A stretch of DNA of 64,000 nt from Akkermansia muciniphila (GCA_945888515.1 CAMDAD010000015.1:1-64000), one strand, 5' to 3'. Shown: positions 9,215-20,324, counted from the stretch's first letter. Numbers and translations are program-made. Notes: generated by a model not told the origin, from the letters alone.

Positions 9215-9877
9215 TGGGATAGAATCACCGGACTGCACTACGCTAATGATTTCACGATGCACGCGGGGAGTGTGCATGACAAGTGGATGAGCGGGGGCCC
9301 AGACACGTCGATTTTCCGCCAGATCCCAATGCGAACTTGTCGAGGGTAGAATCACTAGATCGAGCGGCGTGCGATAGGAAATCAGCCGCAGATGTTTCAG
9401 CCGATGCGAGCTGGCCTCGAGCAATTGGAGAAATTCGCTATTTGGTCTCATCTGCCACGCGCCTTTTCCTGGATAAAAGTATGCGGTTTTGGTGCCATGG
9501 TGCGGTGTCGCAAGAGTGACGAGCGAGAGGCAATGCTCATGTCCGCCGAGTTCTTGCAAGTAGTAACGCGACACCAGCCCGCCCATGCTGTGGGCGACGA
9601 TGTGAAAATTCGCTTCCTGCCCCCATTTTTGCTCGATTTCCCGCTGCAACTGCGCGGCTAGGGTTTCGAGACCGGAGCGCGCGTCACATGGTTTCAACTT
9701 CGGCACCAGACAATCGTAACCGAGTTGCTCGAACTTTTTTTTCATAGAGACAAAACTGTAACCACTCTGAAAAATTCCGTGCACCATCACCACACGGGAT
9801 GGTTCGCTGTGTTTGGCTGAGGCCGCTGAGCAGAAAAAGCCAGTGGACAACAGCGACGATAACTTACTGAGTTTCAT
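9203..9877 (-). CDS. Secreted alpha/beta-hydrolase (lipase-like)
   Basis: MVHGIFQSGYSF, VAHSMGGLVSRYYLQELGG; start taken at MKLSKLSSLLS (signal peptide). Confidence 0.8.
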   Translation of the reverse strand: MKLSKLSSLLSTGFFCSAASAKHSEPSRVVMVHGIFQSGYSFVSMKKKFEQLGYDCLVPKLKPCDARSGLETLAAQLQREIEQKWGQEANFHIVAHSMGGLVSRYYLQELGGHEHCLSLVTLATPHHGTKTAYFYPGKGAWQMRPNSEFLQLLEASSHRLKHLRLISYRTPLDLVILPSTSSHWDLAENRRVWAPAHPLVMHTPRVHREIISVVQSGDSIPSER

Positions 9878-9918
9878 CTGATTGCCATAAGGGAGGGATC
9901 TCACAAAGTCAATCAAAA

Positions 9919-10680
9919 CTACTTACGCCGGGCGCGGTATTTGAGCGGAGTTTCGCCTGTGTGATGACGAAATTGTCGGGTAAAGGAACTCTGATCATTG
10001 AAACCGTGTTTTTCGGCGATGGCGGCCACACTCAGATCGGTCGTTAGGAGTGCATTACTGGCAGATTGGATACGAGTTCGCATGATGAAATACCCCACCG
10101 GTATACTAAAAACTTTTTGATAGAGACGATTGAGTTGACGGACGGATACATTTTCCAGCGCGGCAAGATCGTCAGGTGTGATGTGCTCGCAGTGGTGCAG
10201 TTGAATGTAGCTGATGGAGCGACTGATGCGTTTGATCTCGCTCGCGGAGTTTTCCGAATGTTGATGTGGACATGTCGTTCCGATAATTCCGATGACCTCA
10301 TCATTGCGATCAGAAATGGGAACCTTGGTGGTGATGAATAAATGGTGACCACTGCCGGGAAAAAACAAACTCTCGATTTTATTGATCAGTGGTTGGCCTG
10401 ATGTCATGACTTGCATGTCATCCTTGCGCAATTCCTCGACCGTTCGGGGTGGATGGATGTCGTGGTCACTTTTGCCGATAATCTCGGACTCATCTGTCAT
10501 GTTCAAGCGTCGCAAAATCCCCGGACCTGCCGCCATGAATCGACCTTTCCGGTCTTTCATGAAAAAGTGCACATCGGGTAATTGAGCCAGCAATGTGAAA
10601 AACGCTTGGCAGGATTCCAATTTAGCAATGAATTGATCCCGCAGGTGGCAGTCATGCGAATGTTTGCGTTTAGACTTCAT
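9919..10680 (-). CDS. AraC-family transcriptional regulator with PAS-like sensor
   Basis: PDVHFFMKDRKGRFMAAG (PAS-like) and C-terminal HTH VAAIAEKHGFNDQSSFTRQFRHHTGETPLKYRAR. Confidence 0.88.
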   Translation of the reverse strand: MKSKRKHSHDCHLRDQFIAKLESCQAFFTLLAQLPDVHFFMKDRKGRFMAAGPGILRRLNMTDESEIIGKSDHDIHPPRTVEELRKDDMQVMTSGQPLINKIESLFFPGSGHHLFITTKVPISDRNDEVIGIIGTTCPHQHSENSASEIKRISRSISYIQLHHCEHITPDDLAALENVSVRQLNRLYQKVFSIPVGYFIMRTRIQSASNALLTTDLSVAAIAEKHGFNDQSSFTRQFRHHTGETPLKYRARRK

Positions 10681-10719
10681 TTTATCGGTTGTCGCACCAG
10701 TTTGCGTTTCTTCGACCCT

Positions 10720-11067
10720 TCAGTAAGTCGGCACTGAGGAATCGATCTCCGCTGACCAGCGGGCGATGCCACCTTGCATCGAGAACACCGATGCACAGCC
10801 CTGATGACGCAAGTAACGTGTCGCGTGAAGCGAGCGGATGCCGTGGTGACAATAGATCACCATGGCCTTGGCTGTATCCTGCAAAAGGGCGCGCGTTGCT
10901 TCGGGAAATTCCGATAGGGGCAGGTGGCGCGCACCCTTGATCCGATTGAAATACCACTCATCGATCTCGCGGCAGTCAATCAACAGAAAATCCGCGCCGC
11001 TTTCTAACAGATCAGCAACACGTTGTGGTGAGATTTCTTCTGTGAGTGACGGATCGGCAATCATCAT
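10720..11067 (-). CDS. Rhodanese-like domain protein
   Basis: FLLIDCREIDEWYFNRIKGARHLPLSEF, VIYCHHGIRSLHATRYLRHQGCASVFSMQGGIARW. Confidence 0.9.
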   Translation of the reverse strand: MMIADPSLTEEISPQRVADLLESGADFLLIDCREIDEWYFNRIKGARHLPLSEFPEATRALLQDTAKAMVIYCHHGIRSLHATRYLRHQGCASVFSMQGGIARWSAEIDSSVPTY

Positions 11068-11672
11068 TCCACAATCACAATTGTGCCGAGCTGGGCATTT
11101 TCGAAAAACTTCTCGGCAATTTTATCAGGCATGCGGATGCAACCGTGTGAGGCGGCGTATCCTGGCAAGTATCCGGTGTGCATACCGATGCCACCATTGA
11201 AACGGAGGAAATTTTTCATAGGTGCGGGATAGTAGATGCAACCCGGTGGAATTTTATCAACGCGAATGTCCACGTTGTCATTGACCATCGCGCCTGTGGT
11301 TTTGTCTTTGAAAACGCCGTAGACACTGGAGAAGTGGTCTTTGTCTTTTTCTGTAACCTTATACTGACCGGGAGGAGTGTGCGTGCCCTCCTTGCCGGTG
11401 GAAATGCGCGAGACACTCACCAACTTGTCGCCTTTGAAGAAAAAAGCTTTTTGCTGCGCACGGTTAATCCTGATGAGAGGAGTTCCCGAGATGCCATCGC
11501 CATCCCAGTAGGATACATCGTCAGGAATCGCAGGCGCGGGACCACTACCGTGAGAGGAATACTGCAACGGGCCGAGTCCTGCGAGATAGTTGCCACGTGG
11601 ATTGGATGGCTGATTCTGGAAACAGGAACTGAACAGAGAGCAAAGTAACAAAAGAAAAATGGCGCGATCCAT
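11064..11672 (-). CDS. L,D-transpeptidase (YkuD) lipoprotein
   Basis: Lipobox-like LLLCSLFSSC, GGIGMHTGYLPGYAASHGCIRMPD. Confidence 0.88.
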   Translation of the reverse strand: MDRAIFLLLLCSLFSSCFQNQPSNPRGNYLAGLGPLQYSSHGSGPAPAIPDDVSYWDGDGISGTPLIRINRAQQKAFFFKGDKLVSVSRISTGKEGTHTPPGQYKVTEKDKDHFSSVYGVFKDKTTGAMVNDNVDIRVDKIPPGCIYYPAPMKNFLRFNGGIGMHTGYLPGYAASHGCIRMPDKIAEKFFENAQLGTIVIVE

Positions 11673-11803
11673 GGTGAAAAAAGGCTACGCATTTTTAAAA
11701 CAACATTCCCTCTGGGTCAAGGGAGCATTTTTTTGCCAACTTCATGGACTTTTCACGATCGCTTCAGACTCTCTTCACAGAGTCCTGCCACCATTGTCTT
11801 GTT

Positions 11804-13447
11804 ATGAAAATCAACCTCTGCTTCTGGTGCGGCTGCCTGAGTGCCCTCGCTTCTCTCTCAGCGCAAGAATCAACAACTGGCGTGCAAGGCACGGTGACGT
11901 TGCCTTATGAAACTCTACGAGCCCTCGATCGGGAAAAGGAACCTCCTCCCGTGCGCGCTCCTTTGTCGACATTGTTACAATCCGCGCATTATGTGGTCGA
12001 TCTCGCGACGACACCGCCGTCGATCACTGCGAAGATGCGCGTGCAGCATTTCGCTGATGAGTGGGCTACCACCCCTATCCTCGCTGCGGATGTATCATTG
12101 GCGGACTTGCAGCCAGCGGATGCGGTAATCTTGGTGAAAGATGACATGTTGCAATGCGTTTCTCTCGCGCGCGGCAAGCAGGAACTCAGTTTCCAGTTGA
12201 TCACCACGGAACCGAACTCTCTGGTTTGTCTGCCCTGTGTCAGTGCCACCATTTCTTTTGTTGGTATCAAACAGGGCGCGGCGCTCGAATGCATAATCAA
12301 CGACGTCGAGCAGTTGCTGCATGGCGAATCCAAGCTCGTGATACCCGCCCGTGGTGCCCGCATTTCTTGGCAGGAGGTGACACCGATGAAACAAGAGGCA
12401 CTGCCTCCTTCCGAGTGGACCTGGCGGCATGAGGTAGCAGTGGTGGAGGAAGATGGGCTGGTGGCGATGACATGTGTATCACATGCCGAAACGCAAGCTG
12501 GTGACACGCGCGAGGCACAACTGATTTTTCCATCAGATCTGAGCCATATCGAAGCGCAGAGCGATCATCTCGATCAGCAAAGCCTGCAACGTCTGGCCGA
12601 TGGATCGCAGTTACTGACATTGCGCTGGAAGGGCGAGCGCTTGACCAATCGCACCGTCCTGATCCACGGGCGGAAGCGTGTCACCCATTTGCAAGAAACA
12701 TGGCAGTTCCAAGCTCCGCGCGGGCATGCGGAAAAGTCGGATCTCGCCCAGTTCTACTTGGCTGACCAGGCACAACGAAAATTTTCTGCCGCGGGCCTGA
12801 CTGGTCCTTTCGCCCCACAGACTCTCTCGCGCATGTTGCAAACACGCATAGAGGGTAGGGCGTATTATTTGATGGAATCCCCAACGGGAGTCATTTCGAT
12901 CAAACAAACCATCATGCCCGTGGCTAGCACCGCCGATGCCTTGATGACTAAGGCCCGCTGGGAAACGCGACTCGAGTTGGACGGTGCTTCCCTCACCACT
13001 GGGCAGCTTGACATTCAGTATCGCAATGGCGCACGTCTGCCCTTACGTTTGCCAGAAAAGGCGGTGCTGCTCTCTTGTTCGGCGAATGATCAGGAAATTA
13101 TGCCGGTGATCGCGGCACCCGGCTTGTGGGAAATCTCCTTACCACAGCATCAGCAGACGATGGGGAGCACTAAGGTCATTCTTTCTTACACCGAGAGAGT
13201 AGAAAAATTCGCCCCGCTGGAAGGGCAGCTCAGTATGCGACTACCGGGCACGAGTTACTTCATCAACAGCCTGCAATGGCAGCTCACGCTACCTGCCGAA
13301 TACGCGGCGGAAGTCGCTGGAAACCTCACACGCCCCGCCACCAGCACCGCCGGATCTCATCTTATTTTGTTAGAGAAAAACCTCTGCCGCGATGAAACCC
13401 CGCAGGTGGAACTTTTCTACAACCACAGCAACCAACTCAATCGCTAA
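11804..13447 (+). CDS. Secreted protein of unknown function, paired with downstream membrane protein
   Basis: Signal-like MKINLCFWCGCLSALASLSAQE; long ORF; 17-bp gap to next gene. Confidence 0.6.
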   Translation: MKINLCFWCGCLSALASLSAQESTTGVQGTVTLPYETLRALDREKEPPPVRAPLSTLLQSAHYVVDLATTPPSITAKMRVQHFADEWATTPILAADVSLADLQPADAVILVKDDMLQCVSLARGKQELSFQLITTEPNSLVCLPCVSATISFVGIKQGAALECIINDVEQLLHGESKLVIPARGARISWQEVTPMKQEALPPSEWTWRHEVAVVEEDGLVAMTCVSHAETQAGDTREAQLIFPSDLSHIEAQSDHLDQQSLQRLADGSQLLTLRWKGERLTNRTVLIHGRKRVTHLQETWQFQAPRGHAEKSDLAQFYLADQAQRKFSAAGLTGPFAPQTLSRMLQTRIEGRAYYLMESPTGVISIKQTIMPVASTADALMTKARWETRLELDGASLTTGQLDIQYRNGARLPLRLPEKAVLLSCSANDQEIMPVIAAPGLWEISLPQHQQTMGSTKVILSYTERVEKFAPLEGQLSMRLPGTSYFINSLQWQLTLPAEYAAEVAGNLTRPATSTAGSHLILLEKNLCRDETPQVELFYNHSNQLNR

Positions 13448-13464
13448 TTCCATTTTTCCATCAT

Positions 13465-14664
13465 ATGAAACTTCAGCATCTATTCGCTACCGCTGGGATC
13501 CTCGTGGTCACCACTCTCGCTTGGTTCATTCTCGGCTCTGCCATTCAATCGCGCAGTCAAGTAACCTGCTCCGATATGAGACGAGAGGTCTCGCAAGTGT
13601 GGGGCCCGCAGTTGGAACAAGAGCATCCGCATGCTTTTTACCGCTCACCCAACGTGCCAAATGGAAAGGCGTTGATCCAATCGGAAAAAAGCCGGGTCAA
13701 AGCGGTGATCGACTACGCGCCGAAAAAACGCGGCCTGATGCGGCATCGCACCTACGATGTCGATTTTGAGGGCGTCTATTCTTTCCGCAATCCCACCCGC
13801 ATTCCACAGACCTTGTTCGTGCAGTTTCCCTTGCCCGCGACGCAGGGCTTGCGCGGAGTGCAGATCATGCTCGATGGCAAAAATGCTGATGTCCGCCGCG
13901 CGCAAGACGGTGCCTTGGAATTAGCTGTGGAGGTTGCCGCTGCTACTGCGGTGGAATTGAAGGTGGTTTATCAAACGAATGGCACAGACGCGTGGCTCTA
14001 TCAATTTCCGCATCCGGAGCGAGTGCAAGACTTCGAGCTTTTCATGAAAACCGACTTTCCTGAATACAGCTTCCCGAATGGTTGTGGCTCGGCGACGAAG
14101 CGCGATGAGATTGCCTGCGAGTTCATTTGGGCCTATCAGCCTGATGTCTTGTCGGCGCCGAACATCGGCATGGAAATGCCCAAGCTGCTCAACCCCGCGC
14201 CTGTGGCATCACGCATTTCGTTTTTCGCCCCTGTATCGTTACTTTTTTTCGTCACGGTGCTGTTGTTGTTAGGTTCGCTGCGCGGCGTGACTCTGCACCC
14301 GATGCACATCTGTTTTGTATCTGCCGGATTTTTCGCCTTCCAATTGTTGTTCGCGTATCTCACGGATGTGATTCCTCTGTATGTTGCTTTCGCCATCTCG
14401 GCCGTGGTTTCCGTGGCATTGGTTTGCGGTTACCTGCGCGCCGTGGGTGGACCACGCCTGCTTCGTATCGCCTTGCCCGCCCAGGTCGGCTACATGGTGT
14501 TGTTCAGTGTCTCGTTTTTTTTCGATGGCATGACTGGCCTCACCATCGCGATCGGTTCAGTGATCACCCTCGGGTTGTTGATGAAAGTGACAGCCAAGAC
14601 CTCGTGGAAAGAAGTCTTTGCTCCTCAGAAACGTCCTGTGCCTCCGGTTCTTCCCAGTCTCTGA
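13465..14664 (+). CDS. Inner-membrane protein, CreD-like topology
   Basis: N-terminal TM, extracellular beta-rich region (RHRTYDVDFEGVYSF), several C-terminal TM segments (ISFFAPVSLLFFVTVLLLLG...); CreD resemblance is by reading only. Confidence 0.5.
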   Translation: MKLQHLFATAGILVVTTLAWFILGSAIQSRSQVTCSDMRREVSQVWGPQLEQEHPHAFYRSPNVPNGKALIQSEKSRVKAVIDYAPKKRGLMRHRTYDVDFEGVYSFRNPTRIPQTLFVQFPLPATQGLRGVQIMLDGKNADVRRAQDGALELAVEVAAATAVELKVVYQTNGTDAWLYQFPHPERVQDFELFMKTDFPEYSFPNGCGSATKRDEIACEFIWAYQPDVLSAPNIGMEMPKLLNPAPVASRISFFAPVSLLFFVTVLLLLGSLRGVTLHPMHICFVSAGFFAFQLLFAYLTDVIPLYVAFAISAVVSVALVCGYLRAVGGPRLLRIALPAQVGYMVLFSVSFFFDGMTGLTIAIGSVITLGLLMKVTAKTSWKEVFAPQKRPVPPVLPSL

Positions 14665-14691
14665 CAAATGCCAGGCCTTTCCCTGCGAGAA

Positions 14692-16302
14692 TCATGGGGC
14701 CGGAGGAACCACGCCTTCGGTCCATGATTCTCCTCGCTCGACGATACGGTGCTCTTTTGCCATGGGCGGAGTCTCGCGTATTTTCATCAGAGTGGAACCT
14801 CCGCAAGATTCCACCGCTTCACCGACATCGTGCCATTGCTTTCCGTCTGGTGAGCTTTGCCATTGATAAATCCGGGCGGGGCGTGCGTGGAAGCGGATTT
14901 CTCTTGATCCAGCTTCTTCTGAGATGAGGGGCTCGCAGCGAAAATCTTCTGGCTTTGATCGGCGACGGAATTGCGGAACCCGGGCAAATGCATGATAGTT
15001 CGCATCATGTCCCGCATGGGGTGGACCGTTTGGACTCTGCCACGCGGCGCGCACCGTAAGCAGAAGATCTTCGCCCTCGATCAAAAACCATGGATACTGC
15101 AGCCCGAATGTTGTGTGGAAATACTTGCCAGAAATCGGTCCCTGAAATGCGGATCGGACGGTTGCGGTGTCTTCGGCATAGAGTCGATGGTCGTGCATGA
15201 TGATTCGTTCGATCGACCAATCAGTTAGGTTCGCCGATGAAACAAGAGCGAGCACTCCACGAAAACGCTCGGCGTTGTAGCGATCGTTTCGAAAGCGCCG
15301 GGGAATGTAGTTGCAGACCGACCAATAGCGGTTGCTGACGTTGTCATATCGGATAAGGAAACGAAGACCTCCTCCCGGAAAGTGGATGAAGCCTGAAGGA
15401 TGATTTTTTCGCGAATCATATGTCTCGGGAGTGAAATGGATGCGTGGGGGGGATGATGTCGCAGGTTCGACGTGAATCAAAGCGGCTATGCCACCGATAC
15501 CCGCGCCGTTCGGATGCCGATGATCGACGCGGAGGGAGGCGAGCAAATGGCCCTCGCGGGTAACAAGGGGAGATCCCTCCAACCAACCGCGAAAAGTGCC
15601 TTGTAACCATGACGAATCTGCCGTGAGTGTGTTAGAGGATTGCCAAGTATCGGCTTTTAAAAGATCGGCGTGAGGTCCTGCGTGGATGACCTTAATTTGA
15701 TTGTCCGCCCAGCGGGGCGATCGCTGGTTTTCCAATACAGCCCAGAATCCACTGCGATCTCTAAATACCAAGGGACCGCATGCCCATGTCTTACCATGCT
15801 CTGGCGCGAGCAACCTACCACGTTTCTCATCGACCATGGTCCAAGACTTACCGTGATCATCGGAGCGACGAATCACGAGGGGGCCGCTGATGCTCGCCGC
15901 TCCCATGCTGAAGAGTTTTTGGTCATCCTGAAAGAGGGCTTGCCAATACACACCCTCATCGTCGGTTCCTGGTTGGGTGAGATTTCGCATTTCCCCCTCC
16001 ATGTTCCACGTTTTGCCCTCATCACGAGAGCGAACAAAAAAAGTCTGGCCTATTTTGCCTTCACTCGATTTTGGCCCAAACCAATCATGACTGGAAAGCA
16101 AGCTGCCATCGGCGCAACGCGTCAGCATAGGTGACCCCAAATAACGGCCAGATGAGGCTGGGCTGTAGGCAATGACAATGCCCGGTATTTCTGTGGGAAA
16201 TGAGGAACGTTGGGCGGGAAGGGGATGGAAAGGGAATAGCAAACAGCCTGCGCACCATCGCAGAATAGGTGCTATCGTAGGGATTCTTTTGGGCTGAGTC
16301 AT
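14692..16302 (-). CDS. Secreted sialidase/BNR-repeat family protein
   Basis: Asp-box-like motifs SRDEGKTWNM and SDDHGKSWTM; signal-like N-terminus. Confidence 0.75.
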   Translation of the reverse strand: MTQPKRIPTIAPILRWCAGCLLFPFHPLPAQRSSFPTEIPGIVIAYSPASSGRYLGSPMLTRCADGSLLSSHDWFGPKSSEGKIGQTFFVRSRDEGKTWNMEGEMRNLTQPGTDDEGVYWQALFQDDQKLFSMGAASISGPLVIRRSDDHGKSWTMVDEKRGRLLAPEHGKTWACGPLVFRDRSGFWAVLENQRSPRWADNQIKVIHAGPHADLLKADTWQSSNTLTADSSWLQGTFRGWLEGSPLVTREGHLLASLRVDHRHPNGAGIGGIAALIHVEPATSSPPRIHFTPETYDSRKNHPSGFIHFPGGGLRFLIRYDNVSNRYWSVCNYIPRRFRNDRYNAERFRGVLALVSSANLTDWSIERIIMHDHRLYAEDTATVRSAFQGPISGKYFHTTFGLQYPWFLIEGEDLLLTVRAAWQSPNGPPHAGHDANYHAFARVPQFRRRSKPEDFRCEPLISEEAGSREIRFHARPARIYQWQSSPDGKQWHDVGEAVESCGGSTLMKIRETPPMAKEHRIVERGESWTEGVVPPAP

Positions 16303-16441
16303 GGGCTGGAGTCTCACATTTTTGCTACATGGCCACAGCCCTGTGCGAAGGCGGAGACATTTTATTCAACGGATGGTATTTTCACTACGTTTCATTCCCG
16401 GCTTGAATTTCTGATTTTTTGTCAGCATGCTGTGCCCGCAC

Positions 16442-16515
16442 GTGCCCGTAGCTCAGTTGGATAGAGCTCCCGCCTTCTAAGCGGATTGTCGCAGGTTCGA
16501 ATCCTGCCGGGCACG
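16442..16515 (+). tRNA. tRNA-Arg (TCT anticodon)
   Basis: GTGCCCG TA GCTC AGTTGGATA GAGC T CCCGC CTTCTAA GCGGA TTGTC GCAGG TTCGAAT CCTGC CGGGCAC G: full cloverleaf, followed by a T-run. Confidence 0.92.
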
Positions 16516-16853
16516 CTTTTTTATTACGATGGACCCAAGGTGAGTCGATCCTACAAAAAACGGGCCGTTGGTTACGTGATGCTCACAGAAAAGTCTAGAC
16601 AACTGGGTGCGCTCAGCATGGAGTAAAGATCAGCGTGGACGATTAAGTCCGCTGGACGAACAACTTCTTTATCGAGAGGTAAAAAAAGTGTTCAATACGA
16701 GGAAATCTTCCTCAAAGAGCAAACCTCGATTTCCGCACTTACATGGGGCTTACTTTCATCATAGGCGTATGATTTTTTTGGGAACATTGCGCATTATGCA
16801 ACTTTTTCGTCATACCCCACGGAATGATGCTTTGAGAGAGGTCCCTCAGATCG

Positions 16854-18185
16854 TCATGATTCCTGTTCAAACTGCGAGCGCAGGTAGTCGAGGCGGTCTT
16901 TGATTTTTTTCTCGTGGCCATTGCTACTAGGTATATAGTAGTTTTTGCCTTCCGGTAGGTAAGCTTGCGGCACGTAGTTTTCCGGGAAGTCGTGGCTGTA
17001 AAGGTATTCCAGTTCCGCGTCCTCGGTGCCGGAGCGAGAGGCGAGGGACTTGCGACTTTTGGTACGCAGGTGTTGGGGCACGGCGAGCGTTCGACCCTGT
17101 GCCACATCTTCCATCGCTCGGTTCAGCCCCATATAGGCCGCATTTGATTTCGCGGCGGCGGCAAGGTAGACGGAGGCGTGGGCGAGGGGAATGCGGCCCT
17201 CGGGCATGCCAATGAATTCAAGGGCGTGGTGGGCATCGATGGCGATGCGCAGGGCGGCGGGATCGGCAAGTCCGACGTCCTCACTGGCGAGAATCACCAG
17301 CCGGCGCGAGATGAAACGCGGGTCCTCTCCGGCGTGCAGCATTTTTGCCAGCCAATACAAGGCGGCATCAGGATCGGAACCGCGTATCGATTTGATGAAG
17401 GCGGAAATGGTGTCGTAGTGATTGTCCTCATCGTAGGCGATGGACTTTTTCTGGATGGATTCTTCCGCTACTTCTAACGAAAGATGAATCATGCCATTTT
17501 CCGCGGGCTGAGTGGTGAGGATGGCTAACTCCAGCGCGGTGAGGGCTTTGCGGACATCGCCATCGGACTTCTCCGCAATATGAAAGAGGGCTTTCTCCTC
17601 GACGGCTATGGGCAGGTGGCCGAGACCGCGCGTGACATCGTGCAGTGCGCGCTCCATCACCGGTATGAGCTCTCCTGTGGTGACGGGCTCGAGTTGGAAA
17701 ATCTGCGAGCGCGAGGTGAGGGGCGAATTGATGTGGAAGAATGGATTGTGTGTGGTCGCGCCGATGAAGCGGATGACGCCGCGCTCGATGTGCGGCAGCA
17801 AGACGTCCTGCTGGGATTTGCTGAAGCGGTGGATTTCATCGATAAACAGGATCGTCGTCTGCCCGCGCATCTCGCGGTAATGACGGGCCTGATCGATCTT
17901 CGCGCGGATCTCGGCGACGTTCGACTCGACGCCATTAAGCGACTCGAAGCGCGATCCAGTCATGCGTGCGATGACGGTAGCGAGTGACGTTTTTCCTGTG
18001 CCAGGTGGTCCGTAAAAGATGAGTGAAGTAAAACGATCCGATTCAATAGCTCGACGCAGCAATTTACCCGGTGCGAGAATGTGTTGTTGCCCGGCGATCT
18101 CATCTAGGTGCTGCGGACGCATACGCGAGGCCAACGGCTCGTTGCGTGGATCTTGTGGCAGCGGTTGATGAAAAAGATCGGACAT
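16854..18185 (-). CDS. rarA: Replication-associated recombination protein A (RarA/MgsA AAA+ ATPase)
   Basis: LASRMRPQHLDEIAGQQHIL, FYGPPGTGKTSLA, LFIDEIHRFSKSQQDVLLPHIE, AYMGLNRAMEDV. Confidence 0.93.
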   Translation of the reverse strand: MSDLFHQPLPQDPRNEPLASRMRPQHLDEIAGQQHILAPGKLLRRAIESDRFTSLIFYGPPGTGKTSLATVIARMTGSRFESLNGVESNVAEIRAKIDQARHYREMRGQTTILFIDEIHRFSKSQQDVLLPHIERGVIRFIGATTHNPFFHINSPLTSRSQIFQLEPVTTGELIPVMERALHDVTRGLGHLPIAVEEKALFHIAEKSDGDVRKALTALELAILTTQPAENGMIHLSLEVAEESIQKKSIAYDEDNHYDTISAFIKSIRGSDPDAALYWLAKMLHAGEDPRFISRRLVILASEDVGLADPAALRIAIDAHHALEFIGMPEGRIPLAHASVYLAAAAKSNAAYMGLNRAMEDVAQGRTLAVPQHLRTKSRKSLASRSGTEDAELEYLYSHDFPENYVPQAYLPEGKNYYIPSSNGHEKKIKDRLDYLRSQFEQES

Positions 18186-18200
18186 CGAGACCCAAGAGGA

Positions 18201-19301
18201 TTACCCGTTCAATTTTTGCAGTGCCTTGGGCTGGAACACGCCATCCTTGCGAATCAATTTGCTATCGAAATAAATTTCGCCGCCGCCGGTGTCCTTGCGC
18301 TGGATGCAGACCATGTCCCAGTGCACTTGGGAACGATTTCCATTGTCGGCTTCCTCGTAGGCTTGGCCGGGGGTGAAGTGGAACGAGCCAGCGATTTTTT
18401 CGTCAAACAAAATATCGCGCATTGCGTGGCGGATATGCGGGTGGAAGCCGAGAGCGAATTCACCAATGTAGCGGGCTCCGGAGTCGGAGTCGAGGATGTG
18501 ATTGAGTTCCTTCGTTTTATTGCCCGCTTCGGCTTTGACGATTTTTCCTTTTTCAAAAGTGAGACGGATGCCATCGAAGGGAATGCCCTGATAAATGGTC
18601 GGCGCATTGTAGCTGATGACGCCCTCGACCGAGTCCTTGACGGGAGCGGTGAACACTTCGCCATCGGGGATATTGGCCGTTCCTCCACAGGGGATAGCAG
18701 GGATGTCCTTGATCGAAAAACGCAGGTCGGTGCCGGGGCCTTTGATGTGAACGGCATCGGTCTGGTCCATGAGTTTTTTGAGCGCGTTCATGGCGGGCAT
18801 GAGTGCCTTGTAGTCAAGTAGGCAGACGCGGAAATAAAAATCTTCAAATGCTTCCGTGCTCATGCCCGCTTGCTGTGCCATGGAGGCGGTGGGCCAGCGC
18901 AGCACGCACCACTTGGTTTTTTTGACGCGATGGTCGATGACGGCACGGGTCTTGTTCATAGCGAGCTTCATACGTGCGGCAGGAACATCGCTGTTCTCGG
19001 CGATGTTATTTGATCCACGCACGGCGATGTAGGCATCCATGTCCTTCATTTCGTGCAATAGGTGTTTGGCGATCAGCGTGTATTGGTCCTCGGTGGCGCC
19101 CATGATCATTTCGCGAGTCAGGCGACTGGCATGCAGGCGGATGATGGGGATGGCTCCTACCGAACGAGCTTCACGGATCAGGGCGATACCCATGCTGTCA
19201 GGGACATCGTAGAGATCGATGAGAACTTTTTCGCCTTTTTTCAGCGAGGTGGAGTAACGAACGAGTTGTTTTGCCAATTGATCGATGCGTGCGTCGTGCA
19301 T
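18201..19301 (-). CDS. M29-family aminopeptidase
   Basis: [75 protein letters not shown]. Confidence 0.9.
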   Translation of the reverse strand: MHDARIDQLAKQLVRYSTSLKKGEKVLIDLYDVPDSMGIALIREARSVGAIPIIRLHASRLTREMIMGATEDQYTLIAKHLLHEMKDMDAYIAVRGSNNIAENSDVPAARMKLAMNKTRAVIDHRVKKTKWCVLRWPTASMAQQAGMSTEAFEDFYFRVCLLDYKALMPAMNALKKLMDQTDAVHIKGPGTDLRFSIKDIPAIPCGGTANIPDGEVFTAPVKDSVEGVISYNAPTIYQGIPFDGIRLTFEKGKIVKAEAGNKTKELNHILDSDSGARYIGEFALGFHPHIRHAMRDILFDEKIAGSFHFTPGQAYEEADNGNRSQVHWDMVCIQRKDTGGGEIYFDSKLIRKDGVFQPKALQKLNG

Positions 19302-19411
19302 GTCCGAAACACTGCCTGATTTTGATCAAAGGTCAAAGCCATACTTTCCGCAGTAAAACGCCAGAGTCGGCCTTATACGGAGTAACATGGATGAAAATAA
19401 ACACATGTGAT

Positions 19412-20269
19412 TCATCGCAGAGGGATGCCGTGACGAGTCCAGAACAGCTTCAAAGTGTCGGGACTACCGCGGAAAATGTTGCGCTCTACTGGCCGATCGA
19501 GATTGCCGAGATAAGGGCTAAAGCCGCGATAGACTTTCGGACTGGATCGACGATTTTCCCACAAAACACCGCCGTATTGCCAGATCGACCAACTACGCCA
19601 TGTGTTGTATTGCTGAGTGAGTCCAGTCGCTGTGCCGGGGACGGGGAATGCCTTGCACGCACCACTATCGTGCGAATACAAAGCGGCCCAATATGGTGAG
19701 CGACGCAAGCGGTTTTTCACCGTGTCACTCGCGTTGTGAAGCGTAACGCGGAGGTGCTCACTGTTTTCCAGATACACCACGCAATCGACACCTGTGCGTT
19801 GTTTCACGCGGTCGAGAAACTGGATCATCTGCGTGGTCGTGGAGTCTGCATCGAAGTCGGCGCAGAGCAGCAAATGCTCTTGTGACCACTCGCGGCTATT
19901 GGCGAGTGACTGCACGCGATTCACGAATTGATCTGCTTGCGCTAGCACGCTGACGCCCTGCGTTGTTCGATAATAGACGCCGATCAACATCCCAGCACGA
20001 TCCGAAGATCGCAAAAAGTCGTGGCATTTTTCATCGAGTTGGCCGCCCTTTCCCGCACGCGCGATGAGTCCCAAAGCGCCGTTGTCGCGAAGTGCGGTGA
20101 CATCGTGCTCGGAGTATCCTCGTCCAGTGCGCTGTTTTTCTTTGGGATCGTAGGCGGAAACATTGACGATTTCCGTTCTGCCGCCCACGTTTGTGGAAAC
20201 GCTCCCGCCACAGTGGCAGAGCAGATGAACCAAGAGTAACAAGCCGAGCAAACGAGGAAGTGACTTCAT
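19412..20269 (-). CDS. Lipoprotein with GH25 (lysozyme-like) domain
   Basis: Lipobox LVHLLCHCG; YDPKEKQ..., GLIARAGKGGQLDEKCHDFL, GVYYRTTQGVSVLAQADQFV, LLCADFDADS..., YWAALYS; start at internal MKSLPRLLGLL. Confidence 0.6.
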   Translation of the reverse strand: MKSLPRLLGLLLLVHLLCHCGGSVSTNVGGRTEIVNVSAYDPKEKQRTGRGYSEHDVTALRDNGALGLIARAGKGGQLDEKCHDFLRSSDRAGMLIGVYYRTTQGVSVLAQADQFVNRVQSLANSREWSQEHLLLCADFDADSTTTQMIQFLDRVKQRTGVDCVVYLENSEHLRVTLHNASDTVKNRLRRSPYWAALYSHDSGACKAFPVPGTATGLTQQYNTWRSWSIWQYGGVLWENRRSSPKVYRGFSPYLGNLDRPVERNIFRGSPDTLKLFWTRHGIPLR

Positions 20270-20324
20270 CGCGTTTATGCCAACAAAATTTCGCACTGCT
20301 GGCAAGTGTGATGCTCGGGATCGA

